Assembly (NCBI GenBank): GCA_900169235.1
Contig: FWCC01000025.1
Span: 1-64,000 of the forward strand
Origin: Zarea fungicola
Taxonomy: Eukaryota; Ascomycota; Sordariomycetes; Hypocreales; Cordycipitaceae
DNA length: 64,000 nucleotides
Direction of reading: 5' to 3'
The position numbers and the translations under genes were made by a program. Of the stretch, positions 24,474-36,273 are shown in pieces. Each line of letters begins with the position of its first letter. Positions within the stretch are counted from its first letter, which is position 1. The notes beneath the pieces were generated by a model, which was given only the letters and a program-made list of their open reading frames with translations, was not told where the DNA came from and ran no database searches.

Positions 24474-25269
24474 TTCTGGGAAGATAATATAAACTGGCCT
24501 ATTTAATGCCGATCGTGCCTTTCTTTTTTTCTGATGGTTGCAACAGAGCACAATTGCGATTAAAGATGATCAAGGACTTTATCATTCAGTTCCATGGCCA
24601 ACATTTTCACCCTGAATTGGCGCCCCCACCAGTTTCGGGCATGCAAGGAACGGACTTTGATGACGACGAAAAACGTTCAACAGAAACTAGTTCGACGACC
24701 GGCAGGGCTAGTGGGATGCGGCAAACCTACTTTTAATGCCACTAGTGTCGTTATTCCCTACTGACATGATGGTTGCCAGTGTTGGTTTATCCCACTTTTG
24801 CTAGACATTATTTCTGTACCCAGATTGTCTGGTTGTTTCGATCGGCCAACATCTGATTATCGCTTACTGGTACTCGCAAGAAATTCGGCGCATTTAACAA
24901 CAATGTGGACCAGCCCGAGTTAGTTAACCATTGAATCGTGGCTTGGTTAAGGTTGAAATAATCTCCAACGGGGTTTTTTGGTGGCTTGGCCACGGAGTTT
25001 ACCACGCAAATTTGTACATGGCCGAAAAAATGCAAAATCGACAAGAAGAGAAAATGTTGGCCACGGTCTCAAAGAATTAAACTTGATATCCCATGGAACC
25101 CAACAATCGTTGCAGCACCGAGGTCCTTCAAAGTCCAACGTGCCAACATGGGTCTGGCGGCACCGGGACTCATTACAAAGCATAGAGGTGAAAATGGGTA
25201 CAGGCATGCCGAAATTTTATGAAGGAAACAAGATGTATATTACGAACTAGATGAACAACTCGCCGTACT
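24474..25269. other. Intergenic, no supported gene
   Basis: This is an 800-bp stretch between the DUF829 gene promoter and the end of the TIL-domain gene. No frame shows a domain on either strand. Confidence 0.5.
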
Positions 25270-25708
25270 TTATGCCTGCGGCTTAGGGCAAGGCACCACA
25301 GGGCATTCCTGCAACTTGACGCACTTCTTCGTCTCCTTTTTGAGAAGAACGTGTCAGTCAACGAACAATCCTGACATGGCACAAAAATAATCAAGATGCA
25401 TGCACGTACCGCATTTCTGAAGTAACCATCCTTGCAGAAACAGCCTTGCTCAGCTTCAAGGGTACAGGGAAGATGGCATACAGCCGAGACGCAACTCTCA
25501 ATGCATCGATTGCCCCACCCCGCCGTCTCATTGGGCTATAAACATTACCAGCATTAGCATAGTGATTATCAAGGATGTAGACTTGAGGCGCAGTCTATTG
25601 TGAGTAATTTTGACAGATACATACTCCGCAGTTGAAGCAAGCTGCTGCTGGCGATGCGACAGCACCTGGAAGTGCTAGAGCGGCGATGACCAAAAGAGAA
25701 GTCTGCAT
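25270..25708 (-). CDS. Small secreted TIL-domain (trypsin-inhibitor-like) cysteine-rich protein
   Basis: This is a three-exon gene (25708-25625, 25535-25410, 25335-25270), all introns phase 0, encoding 91 residues. The first 19 residues (MQTSLLVIAALALPGAVAS) form a signal peptide. The mature part has eleven cysteines spaced like a TIL domain: an opening CFNCGPNE, then RCIESC, VCHLPC, the hallmark GCFCKDGYFRN, then KKCVKLQEC and a Pro-rich tail (CPVVPCPKPQA). TIL domains are five-disulphide inhibitors of serine proteases, best known from animals, and also occur within larger secreted proteins. Intron donors are GTATGT and GTACGT; the acceptor of intron 2 was chosen because it keeps the cysteine pattern (an earlier AG loses it). 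A TATA box lies upstream. Likely role: an extracellular inhibitor or other stable secreted peptide; the inhibitory activity is inferred from the family only. Confidence 0.82.
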
Positions 25709-28700
25709 ATTGATTGGTGGATTGTCCAAAGTTGACAATTTTAACGAGCGTGAAAAGTGTTGATTTTTTTGATATGCGACGTTGTTATTGTCGCCTTTTT
25801 TTTTTCCTGCAAAAGAGAGTCTTTCTGATGAGTAATTTGAATAAATATTGGCAAAGCAGCTCAGGCTTTTATAGCTTCCAAGTTGATCAGCGTTGAACGC
25901 CAATGGCCGCCCTTTCCCGGCCTCGTATCCCGGTTGTTTTAAACTCGGGCTCAGCTCCCCTCGTATTGACCAGCCACACAATCATGCCGCGCCATTAGTG
26001 CCTACTCTATTTCAAGCCCAGTTTCTCAATTCTCTTCCATTATTCGACGGCTGTATACCAGTGCAATGCTCACAGGTGATGGAAAGGGGACTCGAGCCTC
26101 GAAGCGTCGCTTTTATGCTTCTCTGCTAGTGCCGATCTGGTGCATTCGTTCCCCACACGGCGGCAGATGCTATTTTGGGATTCGCAGTGGTCTCCCTTTC
26201 AGTGTAAGAAAGGGTTTACCTGTCGCAGAGACGTATTTGAGGTACTATGAGTCTAGTGCAACAACCAACGGAGGCAAACATGTAGTGTATTGTAGTACCA
26301 ATCTAGTGCTTCCCAGGCCCTGCACTTGGCATCGTCACACGTCTTGCACGCCAAGTCTAATATTGCTCTGGCCAACAACGTCATAGTGATATAGATTGCC
26401 ACCAAAACAGAATCCATGAATGGCTTGGCTTATCAGTGATGATGTATCCGCACGTTTTTCATTCACGATTAATGTGGTTGTTAATACGAGGCCGGCAGTG
26501 TATGGTGTCATGTGGTTTTTGCTTTCGGGTGGTCGCGCATGTTTCTACAATGCCATGGTACTACAAATCTTTTGGGCCTGACTTGAATTAACTTCGGAGC
26601 CCAGAACTCATGGGTGATCTTGTTTTCAGTGGCTTATGGCATAATGTGTGTGTTGGGGAAACAGTTTTTACAAAGGTTTTGGTCCCCCGCCCTTGATTGC
26701 CAGCCAGGAGCATATTCAATCCTTATGGGAGTCCGAGCATCCTTTACGGTCCGAGCGACGGTACGAAATCAGTAAAGTGGCATTATCGTGGCATGTTTCC
26801 GCACAGAGTTCCACGAGTGCGGGGGAGGAGCGCAACCTTCGTCTTGACTTGCAGCGGATTAAAAAAGGTCTGCCGTAGGCTTTAGCAAGATGACTACTCT
26901 ACAAAGTTGTTAATTGAAACAGTATTTCTCAAATTTCCGTCTATATTTAGGCCGAGGTGCACTGTCTAATTACTGAGCATCTGTGAAATGAATTGGTTGC
27001 CGACTGTCATGGAGGGCACGAGCGCATCCATGGCCAAGCAGTTGGGAATTTTACGAGCGAGTTAGAGACGAACTATGTAAATTTTTAAAACTTTATAATA
27101 CTCCCTATCCGTGCATAGTTAATCTTGAGGCCATTTTCTTTATTCAAATTTGTAGCGTCCGTTCTTTTGCTTCAGTTTCCTTCGTTCCGCCTCGGTTTGC
27201 CGCACCATGCGTTCCGGCTATGACAGAGTAGGACATGAAAGTGGCGAGCTGCACTCACGCGTTAATCTTTCATGTTGCAATCGCAATATTTGATTTCAGA
27301 TGGAAAAGTTATTTGTTGAATCTTGGTTGCAGGCGGCCTCGCCGCTGGCGAATGGGGCGGTTGCTTGCGAACGGTTGTTGTAGCAGCTTCGGAAACCAGG
27401 CTATAATTCCATAGTAGGCAGGTGATTTACCTAAATGGAATGACTTGATGATATTAATATATCGCTTAAGCAAACAGGCGTATTGGTAGGGGAAATTGGT
27501 GCCGAAATTCTTCAGTTTCCTGTCACGAAGTGCTGAACAATCAAAAGCCACTTACTCACCCGGTGAGACAGGGACAGAATCAGTGCAACACGGCTTATTG
27601 ACAGCACGTAACGATTAATTTCTAGGCCTAGTGTTGTTTTCAAAGCTCTACTGGTTAGAGATTTCGCTTTGCCATATGTCTTTCATAGACTGAATGAGGT
27701 TCAATCCAGTCTTGCAAACTACCGGACGAGTCGAAACACATGGTTTCCATTCACGAGGCTATTTTTATGTTCGAGATTAATCTGGAAGCTAATTGCGCTG
27801 GATAGTGACTGCTAGCAATATTCTCCGGCATAAACAGGCATTGTGCGAAAATCTCCAGTTGGGGCATTGTCGGATTGATGGTACTCGATGAGGTTCAAAG
27901 GTTGATTTGTTAGACTGAATGGTATTTCATGCTAGTCGCCGGCAGTTTATTTGGGTTGTTTCTCTTGTTGCGCAGAGATTTGTTCTTGTGTCGGATACCA
28001 GAGTATCAAGTATCGAGCGCATCCACATGCCAAGGATGCTTCTATTGTCTAAATAATTGAAGTGCACCATGCACAACACGTTACAAGGGCTGGACCCTTA
28101 CATATAAACTATTTCACTGGTCAAGTCCCTCCATTGGATACTGCACTGGTCGCTCGAGTGTGACACTCTGGAAGTCACAACTGTTACGAAAACAGTCTCT
28201 ATTTACCATGGTATTTTATTGATTGGAATTATATTTTAATGGCCTTATTTTTCTAATCATTTCTAATCATTTGCATAGTTTTCTTATTTTCCAAATTTCA
28301 CAGTTCGCAATTTCCGGCATTCGCTTTTTCTCTCGACCCATCCGTGGTAACCAAGAGTTGTCGCCGCGTTTACATCTATGAGATAGCTTCTCACTCTCGA
28401 CAGCATCGGACGGTAACTGTGGCTGCCATAAATCCCGACACCCAGGGTACTCTTATGAAAAGTAACATCGACACTCTTGTACTAGAGGCGGGCCATGTCG
28501 TGGGCATCCAACTACGCCTCTGGGCCTGCAATTTTTGCGTGGCGTTGAGTCATCATGGCGGCGACGAGAAGGGGAATGTATATCATAGTTGCTACCTGTA
28601 GCCCAACTATGCCAATTATATAGGAACTAACTATCTCAAGAGCGATAAAAGATGAAAAAAGACGAAAAATCCGAGAAAGGTATTTTCTTTGGCTGCATCA

Positions 28701-30636
28701 TATGCGGCGACGACACTCGGCGCGGGTCGCCGGCGCTCAATGCAATGATGGAGGAGGGCGCGGAAGCAACTACTCGAAATGGCAGGGAAATACTGCAACA
28801 GAGATAAAGTGCGGACGAGATTGTAAAATAAAGATAAAAAAGAGTAAACTTACACAAAATAAAAGTATATACATAGTCTCCAGAGTCCAAATGTAGAATC
28901 AAGGGAACTGCCCGGTTTTTTGGCTTTCAAAGTGAATTCTTTTCGAGGATCGGCGATTTGGATGAGTGGAGCCACTTTTGTAGGCTCCTGGCCGTTTGAG
29001 GTAAATAACATCATCCTAGTAAGTTATTCTGCAGTAGCGAGCTGGCTGCATTTGTCTATCGCCATGTTGTGCCACGTTTGCCGATGCGATTGAGTGTAGC
29101 TCCCGGGAATAAAGCTAGAGTTGTGTCCGGTGGCAAGGTGACAGACTTGAGTTGAAGCAGGGAGAAAATATGCGAGGCTGTATTTTTGCTTTCTAGCGGC
29201 TGCTGGGTACAGTTGATAAACTGCTTTCCGATAAGAAGAAAAATGGCGTTGAACTGAAATTAAATGAATTGCGCCGCATTTTCTTTTTCTTGCGAATAGC
29301 CTCAGTTTCCTTGCGGTATAATCAGTAGTGGCGGTATTGATTGGATGGGTATGAGCGGATTATGTGCGGCCATTTTGAATCTGATGGATTATTATTGTAT
29401 TCTTCCTTCTTTTACGTTGGCCCGCGCCGTCTGATGGTTGAGGACTCGTTATTTGTTTTTGCGCCATCTCCGGCGCTCCGCTCTGCGGCTTGAATAGGAC
29501 CAATCTTGCTCATCAATGGGTTTGTCCGCTGGGGAATGCACATCTTTGCTGGTTTTGGTCTACCTTTCCTGGCGGGTTTTGGCCGTTGGATCTAGTCAAC
29601 GCAGGGATGGGCAAGATGGATCTTGGAGCTGTGAACCAACTACCAGAGCTATTGCTTAGCGTTTAATATAAAAAGCTTCAATTTCATCCGTTTCACTTGG
29701 AGACAATACTGGAACGTGTTCGGCTTTGTTGACCCGCCCCTCTCACTCTTCAGCCAAACTCATGTACAATGACGAAAGAGACAACTGAAGTGGCTAATTC
29801 TACCAAGGCCTAGAACAAGTTAGATCTCGATGGCAACGGGCCCTGTAAAGAGTGGGCGCCCTGCTTGGCCCAATGGAGTGGCACTGAAGAGACAGCAGAA
29901 TCCCCATATCCGCACCACCGGAGGCATTTGTCCGCCCCCTGGAGGAAATAGCCAAGTACCAAGTAACCGCTCCGTACGGAGTATGCTGATGCAAGCAAAT
30001 AAAAACGGATACCGAGCAGTACCTATTCTAACTGTTTGTAGATAAATAACGGATGGGGCAGTGACATTGGCCACTAGCAATACTTGCCTTTCCAGTGGTT
30101 CCCGGCTGCTGTGACAGGCCAACGTGCGCAAACATGCAGCAATCCTCCCTCGTCTGCGCCCACTGCAAGCAGCCACTCACTGCTGCACCCCAGTGCTCCA
30201 TACCTCGAAGTTGCTACGGAGTACAAGTAGCAACTAACCGTACGGGGCGCTCGGCACTCAGAGCTAGTGGACGTTGGGTCCCTGGTTAGTTCGGAATTAG
30301 TTAGCATCAGCAGTAACAGTCGCTGGCCCGTATCGCAATTCGCCCGCCCGCACGCCAGCCAGAACACTGCTTCTCTTCTCTTACTCTACTACCTTCGGAC
30401 CTGTCTTTGTTTGTCTCTGCCTCCTCTGCCGTCTTCCTTTCCTCTGTTTTACTTATCCATGAATCTTTTCTTGGCATCAGCTGCTACGGCGCTTCAGTCA
30501 CTCTTGTCCTCTTCAATCTCCGCAGCACTTGTCTAATCCCCACCAATCGCGGCAAACCGGACACGAGAACCTAGCCTTTTTCGCAGGCTGCGGCCGCGCC
30601 GCGTAGAGTGCGGGCTCCTCGCGCAGCTTGCCCAGC
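25709..30636. other. Large gene-poor region
   Basis: This 4.9-kb AT-rich stretch gives no recognisable protein on either strand. Features seen are the TATA box of the TIL gene, a short TTCTAATCAT duplication near 28251-28270, tRNA-like box sequences near 27655-27705 (rejected as a tRNA), and two TACGGAGTA motifs in palindromic settings at 29970-29983 and 30210-30234. The final 300 bp are pyrimidine-rich and are probably the leader of the histidine kinase gene. Confidence 0.5.
25866..25873 (-). promoter_or_regulatory. TATA box of the TIL-domain gene
   Basis: The minus strand reads TATAAAAG about 160 bases upstream of the TIL gene ATG. Perfect TATA boxes are typical of inducible fungal genes for secreted products. 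Confidence 0.55.
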
Positions 30637-33600
30637 ATGAGAGCTCCGATATGGGTGCAGCTGGCCGTTCTCGTCATCTCTGTCGCCTTGATCGCTCTCA
30701 CCGTCGTTGCCGTTCCGACATGGGTCTTTGTTCATAGCTTCGTCGTCAGTGTCGAGCTGGAAAGCCTCGCCCTGGCCGCTTCACTCTATGCCTCCAGGAT
30801 CGACTCTCAGCTCCAGCTGCTCAACACCATTAGCCGCGCCGTCGCCACGCGCGTTCTGATACAGCAATCGCTAGTCAATTATTACAATAATAATGCGACG
30901 ACGGCCGATCCGTTTCAGCCGACTGTCACCGATCTGCAAAGTGCTCTGTCTACGGCCAGCTTCACCGGCCTGCTCCAAGCAAGGATCTACTCCAGGAACC
31001 AGACCGGAGAGAGCACCGGAGGCCTCGTTAGCGTTACTGGAGATGGTGTGGCGGCGAATTCGCAGAACATAGTTTTGCCATATACCATGCCCAACGGATC
31101 CAGCGTGATTCTCAGCGATTCCTTGTATGGCTTCCCGCCCTCGCTCTACCCAAACATCACCTATCAGAACCTCGGTTTCCCGAACCCATACATCCCGTCA
31201 GAGCCAGCCGTCTCCGCCAGTGCGTTTCCCGGCGTCCTCCTCAGCGACAACAGGGGACTGCTTCTCGGGCCTTTGGCCATCAATGACTCGTTTGCCCTCG
31301 TCTCCCTGACGATTCCAATCCGATCCCTCCAGGTATCCGGCTTCGTACTCGGCTACCTGACTGTGGTAGCAGCAGCAAACGCCTTCATCGATCTCCAGGC
31401 TGCCCGCGACGGGCTCGGCTCCACGGGCGTGGCACTGCTCGTCACGCCAAATAATCCGTCAAATCGCTTCACTCCGCCGCAGCTACCATCGAACCAGACG
31501 TACCTGCCACCAAAAAACTCGCTAAACGACTACACGGTTCGGTTCGTGCTCCCGCCCACCGCCCAGGATGACCAAGGAGGTGGCCGGGGGCAGCAGAACC
31601 TCAGCCGGAATCAGCCGTTTACTCTGTCGCAATACCCGGCCGTTCGCACTGCATACACCACGTACAGTACAAGACTCAACTCTGCACAGGCGCTCTTGTC
31701 AACCACGGACGAGCAAGGCATATCTGTCGCTGTGGCTGTCGCGCGTCCCCAGACTACCCTCGTCGACTGGGCGGTTGTCGTGGAACAGGCCCACAGTGAG
31801 GCATACGAGCCCATCTTCAAGCTTCGGAAAATCCTTTTGGGCTGTGCAATTGGTACAGCTGGTTTGATTTTGACGCTCGTCATACCTTGCGCCTATTTCA
31901 GCTCACGTCCCATTCGACGGCTCAAGATTGCGACCGAACAGTCCATCACCATTCCTGGATTCGAATACACCGATGACGAGAAGACGCCTGCCCCTAGCTC
32001 AGGCGGTACGCTGTCAGCGGCATCGATCAAAGGCTTCTTCAAAACCTTGCGACGGAAATTCGAAAAGCCAAAAAAGCCGCTGACACAGGCTGAAATAGAA
32101 AACCATCGTCGGACTTTTAGGATTCCTGGAAGGGTAAAGGAAAGAAAACACATAATAACAGACGAAGTGACCGAGCTCACCGAGGTCTATAACAAAATGA
32201 CGGACGAGCTCGTCAAACAATACACATCACTCGACGATCAAGTCGCAAGGAGAACTCGCGAACTAGAGATTAGCAAAAAGGCTGCAGAAGCTGCCAACGA
32301 GAGCAAAACGCTCTTTATTGCCAACATTTCTCACGAATTAAAAACACCTCTCAATGGAATTATGGGCATATGTGCCGTCTGCATGGAGGAAAATGACATT
32401 TTGCATATTCAGCATTCACTCAAAACACTCTATCGATCTGGTGAGTATTTATTGTTCCTTTGCGCTCCAATCTTGACTCAACTAACAGACGCAAATTATC
32501 AGGCGAACTACTACTGCACCTCCTGGACGATTTGCTCAGCTTTTCCAAGAACCAAATAAGCCAACAAGTGAAGCTCGAGTACAAGGAATTCCGGCTTGGC
32601 GAAATTAGATCCCAGATCGTGTCCATTTTCGACAAGCAGGCCAGGGAAAGCAAAATCGACCTGGACGTTGCCTTTTTGGGCCCACACAACGAGGATCCTA
32701 GCATTGACTTCTTGGCTGTACGACACCCGCATCTTCGAACGCACAAGTCATCACGCATACGCGACATGTATGTCCTGGGAGATCAACATAGAATTCTTCA
32801 AGTTATTATCAATTTAGTCAGCAACAGCTTGAAGTTTACCTCTGCCGGAGGCAGGGTTCAGGTCCGGATACGATGGGGTGATGAAATTCTGCCACTTGCG
32901 CCAAAGGTGATTGGTGGATCACGAAAGTCAAGGTCGAGAACTACTAGCGACAAAACCATTGAGAGTGGTGAAACTTCTCCATCGACAGTCTCCAAAGGCA
33001 AGGCTTTTACTACTGTCACCGCACGCAGTACACCAGACTCGGTTGACTCCAAGCAAGAACCTTCAGTCATGGTCGTGGACGAGGCTCAGAAATCAACACC
33101 TGTGCCAGAGGACACGGCCAAATCATACATGTTTACATTCGAGGTGGAAGACACAGGTCGCGGCATCCCCGAAGACATGCAGGACAAAATCTTTGAGCCA
33201 TTTGTCCAGGTCGACTCGAGCTTCAGCAAGGAGTTTGGTGGCACAGGACTTGGCCTGAGCATCTGTTCGCAGCTGGCCAAGCTCATGGAAGGCACCATCA
33301 CTGTCAAGAGCAATGAGGGTCTTGGTTCAACTTTTTGTCTCAAGATACCACTAAAGCACATAGCAGATCGCGCAGCAAGCACCATGTCCGATAGTACTCG
33401 GACAAGGTCAAGAGCTCCAAGTGCCGGCGGCTCAACCAATGGCGGAGCTGGCGGCAGTTCTCATCGCAACTCCCTCAGCAGTGTACTGGCGCACGAACCC
33501 GAGCCAGCGATGAATCATAGCCCCGAAACCCATAGAAGCGATATCCAGCCTCGCTTGGTTGGCCTGAGCACGCCCTTTTTCCCACCGAATCCCAACCAAA

Positions 33601-34157
33601 CTGCCGCACTAGCCGCCAGCACGGCCAACAAGGAGGGCAAGCAGGTCATGATGCAAAAGGATAAATCCAACAAGGCTGCAGCCAAGAACAGCACGGGCAA
33701 CGACTCGGAAACGGCAGCCGGCGCGGCATCCGAAGACAGCAGCAGTGACCTGCACGTCCTGGTCGCCGACGACAACGCCACCAACATTGAGGTCGTACGG
33801 CGGATGCTCAAGCTCGAAAAGGTGCACGACGTGACGGTGGCGCGCGACGGCCGCGAGGCGTACGAGGCGGTCAAGGCCAACATGGCGCACGACCGCAAGT
33901 TTGACCTCATCTTTATGGACGTGCAGATGCCCAACCTCGACGGCATCCAGTCGACGCGGCTGATTCGCGAAATGGGCTATGGAGCGCCGATTGTGGCGCT
34001 CACGGCCTTTTCGGAGGAGAGCAACCGCAAGGAGTGCATGGAGTCGGGCATGGACGAGTTCCTGGCCAAGCCCATCCGGCGGTCCGCGCTCAAGAGCGTG
34101 CTGACCAAGTTTGCGACCATTTACGAGGAAAAGGGTGAAAAGGGGGAGACGCCTTGA
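30637..34157 (+). CDS. SLN1-type hybrid histidine kinase (osmosensor family)
   Basis: This two-exon gene (30637-32440, 32503-34157) encodes about 1152 residues. Order of parts: an N-terminal transmembrane helix (about 7-30), an extracellular sensing region of about 365 residues with many NxS/T sites, a second helix (about 398-421), a HAMP-like/coiled linker, the dimerisation domain with the phospho-acceptor His in NISHELKTPLNG (about residue 566), the ATP-binding domain (N box NLVSNSLKFT, G boxes DTGRGIP and GGTGLGLSI), a Ser-rich linker, and one receiver domain with its Asp in FMDVQMPNLDG (about 1074) and the Lys of FLAKPIR. Two flanking helices, an external sensor and a single receiver match Sln1 (group VI), which passes phosphate through Ypd1 to Ssk1 to control the Hog1 pathway. 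Intron: GTGAGT donor, ACTAAC branch. Confidence 0.92.
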
Positions 34158-35103
34158 TTGATGATATTGCATCTCATTCTCAGAGGGGAGTTTTTTTAAG
34201 TCCAAGCAATTTATAGGCGTTTTTTCTCTGTCAGTTTCAATATTGGGGGTATTCATCAACTTTTTAGAACAATTGCGTACACGACAGCAATTCGAATCAT
34301 GTATATAGTAGCATTGTAAAAAGTTTAGCACATGTAGTCATTTAGTTGTACATTTACAGAAGAAAACGAAAAGTTTCAAGGTACTTTGCATTTCAGAAAC
34401 CAAGCGGCGTTGTATAAAATGACCTGTGCTGTATGTATATTGTCAAGGTATACGCTGTTCACACTGCATCTGCATAATTCACATGTAAATGTGCACACTT
34501 CTCCACGAGATTGCTCGCAACTTGGCGCGCAGATCCGCTATGTTCCTGGTCACGCTCAGCAGCCAATGACTCTCTTTTTCAACATACTTTTCTTTTCTTG
34601 ACAAAATGCATCAGGAAGACTTGCTGCAACTGTAGCTGCTCTGCTGGGATAATGTTTTTCTGCTTCAAGGCCGGTTTTATGGACCACTTTATCCAAACGA
34701 ATCAAACTTTATCGGACCAACTTATGGAATTTCGTAGTGGCGTGGGTAGGCTCGGACTCAGGGACGGGATTCAGATGCTGCTACTGCTGCCTATACTCTC
34801 GTTGCTCAAGCATGATTAAACGTAATATCAATTGGAAAGCAACATTTTGAACAAAGTGGTTTTTTTTTCTTTTTGGGTTGCAAAGATTACCTGGGAGTTG
34901 AAGGCGAAGCTGGATTGAAGAAGTTGAACAATGCAACTCATCAACTCGAAATCAACATGCCTGCAAAGCGATCCTATCAAGAAGCTCCTCCTTCTACGTA
35001 TCATGCCTCTGATTCTATGGGTAGTAAGAGAGCAACAGGTAGGGTCCTACCACCTTGGGGGCCAAAACAACGATATATAGCTCACCATTGTTAAGTCCCT
35101 GAT
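34158..35103. other. Intergenic, no supported gene
   Basis: This is the downstream region of the histidine kinase gene, AT-rich, with no recognisable coding frame. Its right end contains the TATA-like element of the 5S rRNA-related copy. Confidence 0.5.
35074..35079 (+). promoter_or_regulatory. TATA-like element of a 5S rRNA-related copy
   Basis: TATATA stands 30 bases upstream of the 5S-like start at 35104. Filamentous fungal 5S genes have a TATA-like box near position -29, so this copy was or is a transcription unit of its own rather than a random match. Confidence 0.6.
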
Positions 35104-35162
35104 ACATACGACCATAGATATCAGAGAACTCGGGGTCCCGTCAAGCTCTCACATATGGACTA
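35104..35162 (+). pseudogene. Truncated 5S rRNA copy
   Basis: The stretch begins ACATACGACCATAG, the invariant 5' end of fungal 5S rRNA, and follows with a GAACTCGGGGTCCCGTC segment matching the next part of the molecule. After about 58 bases the similarity fades; the conserved 3' half, including the GTTGTATG end, is not present. It shares nearly all of its sequence with the copy at 41420. A TATATA box stands at -30. It is most likely a decayed 5S gene. Confidence 0.75.
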
Positions 35163-36273
35163 AAATCTCTTGAAATCTGCTAGCCTGCCTCCCCGTCTGG
35201 CGTGATGTGCCTCCAGTTTTGGAGGCTGCTCGTCCAGGCACCCCACCCAGCTGATCACTGTTTTGCGACCGTATTTAAATTACACCAAATTATTGTAATG
35301 GAGGGTTCCGTTTGAAAAGTCATATTGCCACACTCTTGACTTCTAATTTCACCCCTAGACTCGTAAAGCCATCAATAGCCAGCATTCATTTAATCCAGCT
35401 TGCGCATATCAATCCCACTCCACAGCTGTATTACTCGGCATGTTGTACCCTCTTGGAATCTCTCCGCTCTTGTGGCATGTACTGGCCCCAATACAAAAGC
35501 CGGCAATAGACCTTCCATCTCACGACGAAATTTGCACGTCAGTGATGCAGTAGTTTAATAAAATTAAAGGAGGCATCGTCTAGACAATTTGGTAACACTA
35601 ATGGCTCTTTCAATGGCTCTCGATGGCTCTGTTGGCGGAGCATGGAGCATTCGCGATGTAGACTGTTATACTGTGGTACAAGGTAGAGAGGGAACAGAGT
35701 TTAGGTGAGTTGAAATATTTGACGCGGAAAACTACAGCAGTCAAAATTCTACATCATTGTATGCGGCTTTACTCTAATATTAAACCCTTTTGAGATATTA
35801 AAATCTTGCGTTGCAATGTTTAAGCCAGGCCAAAAAAAAACTGCCGTGCTGTAGATAACCGTGCCGTAGATAACCTAATTGGTCTGCGCGGACTTCACGC
35901 ACAGATACACCAGCCGAAAAGAGCAACCAGCCTATCTTGGGTCCTCGCTTCACGGCATACATTGGAAAAGTCGTTATTATACTACAATGGACCAAATGTC
36001 CACGCGTCACTGAAGCTGGCAACATGGCAGGGTGCTGATGAATTCGTTTCTAACTAGATTCAGCATCTAATCTGGACATAATTACATGCAATGAATAGCT
36101 TCGTGACCTGCCACTCCTATTTTATCCTCCTTGCATAGCATCATGTACCTGTTTGCCAGTCCATACTAGGCAGTGAGGAGACAGCGATGCCTCCAGCGAG
36201 GCTTGAAAAGCCAAGCATATACCGCAGCATCCGCAGCTGTTACCTGCACACCCACCCTGATATCTCGCGAGGT
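35163..36273. other. Intergenic, no supported gene
   Basis: No domain or RNA gene is recognised between the 5S relic and the end of the Clr5-ankyrin gene. Confidence 0.5.

Noticed and set aside
27309..27551. 80-codon minus-strand frame considered as a transposase scrap
   Set aside because: No DDE or HTH motif, and no flanking repeats.
27650..27712. tRNA-like A-box (CTCTACTGGTTAGAG) and B-box (GGTTCAATCC)
   Set aside because: The boxes are suggestively spaced, but acceptor and T stems do not pair, so it is not a tRNA. It could be a degenerate tRNA-derived element but one copy is not enough to say.
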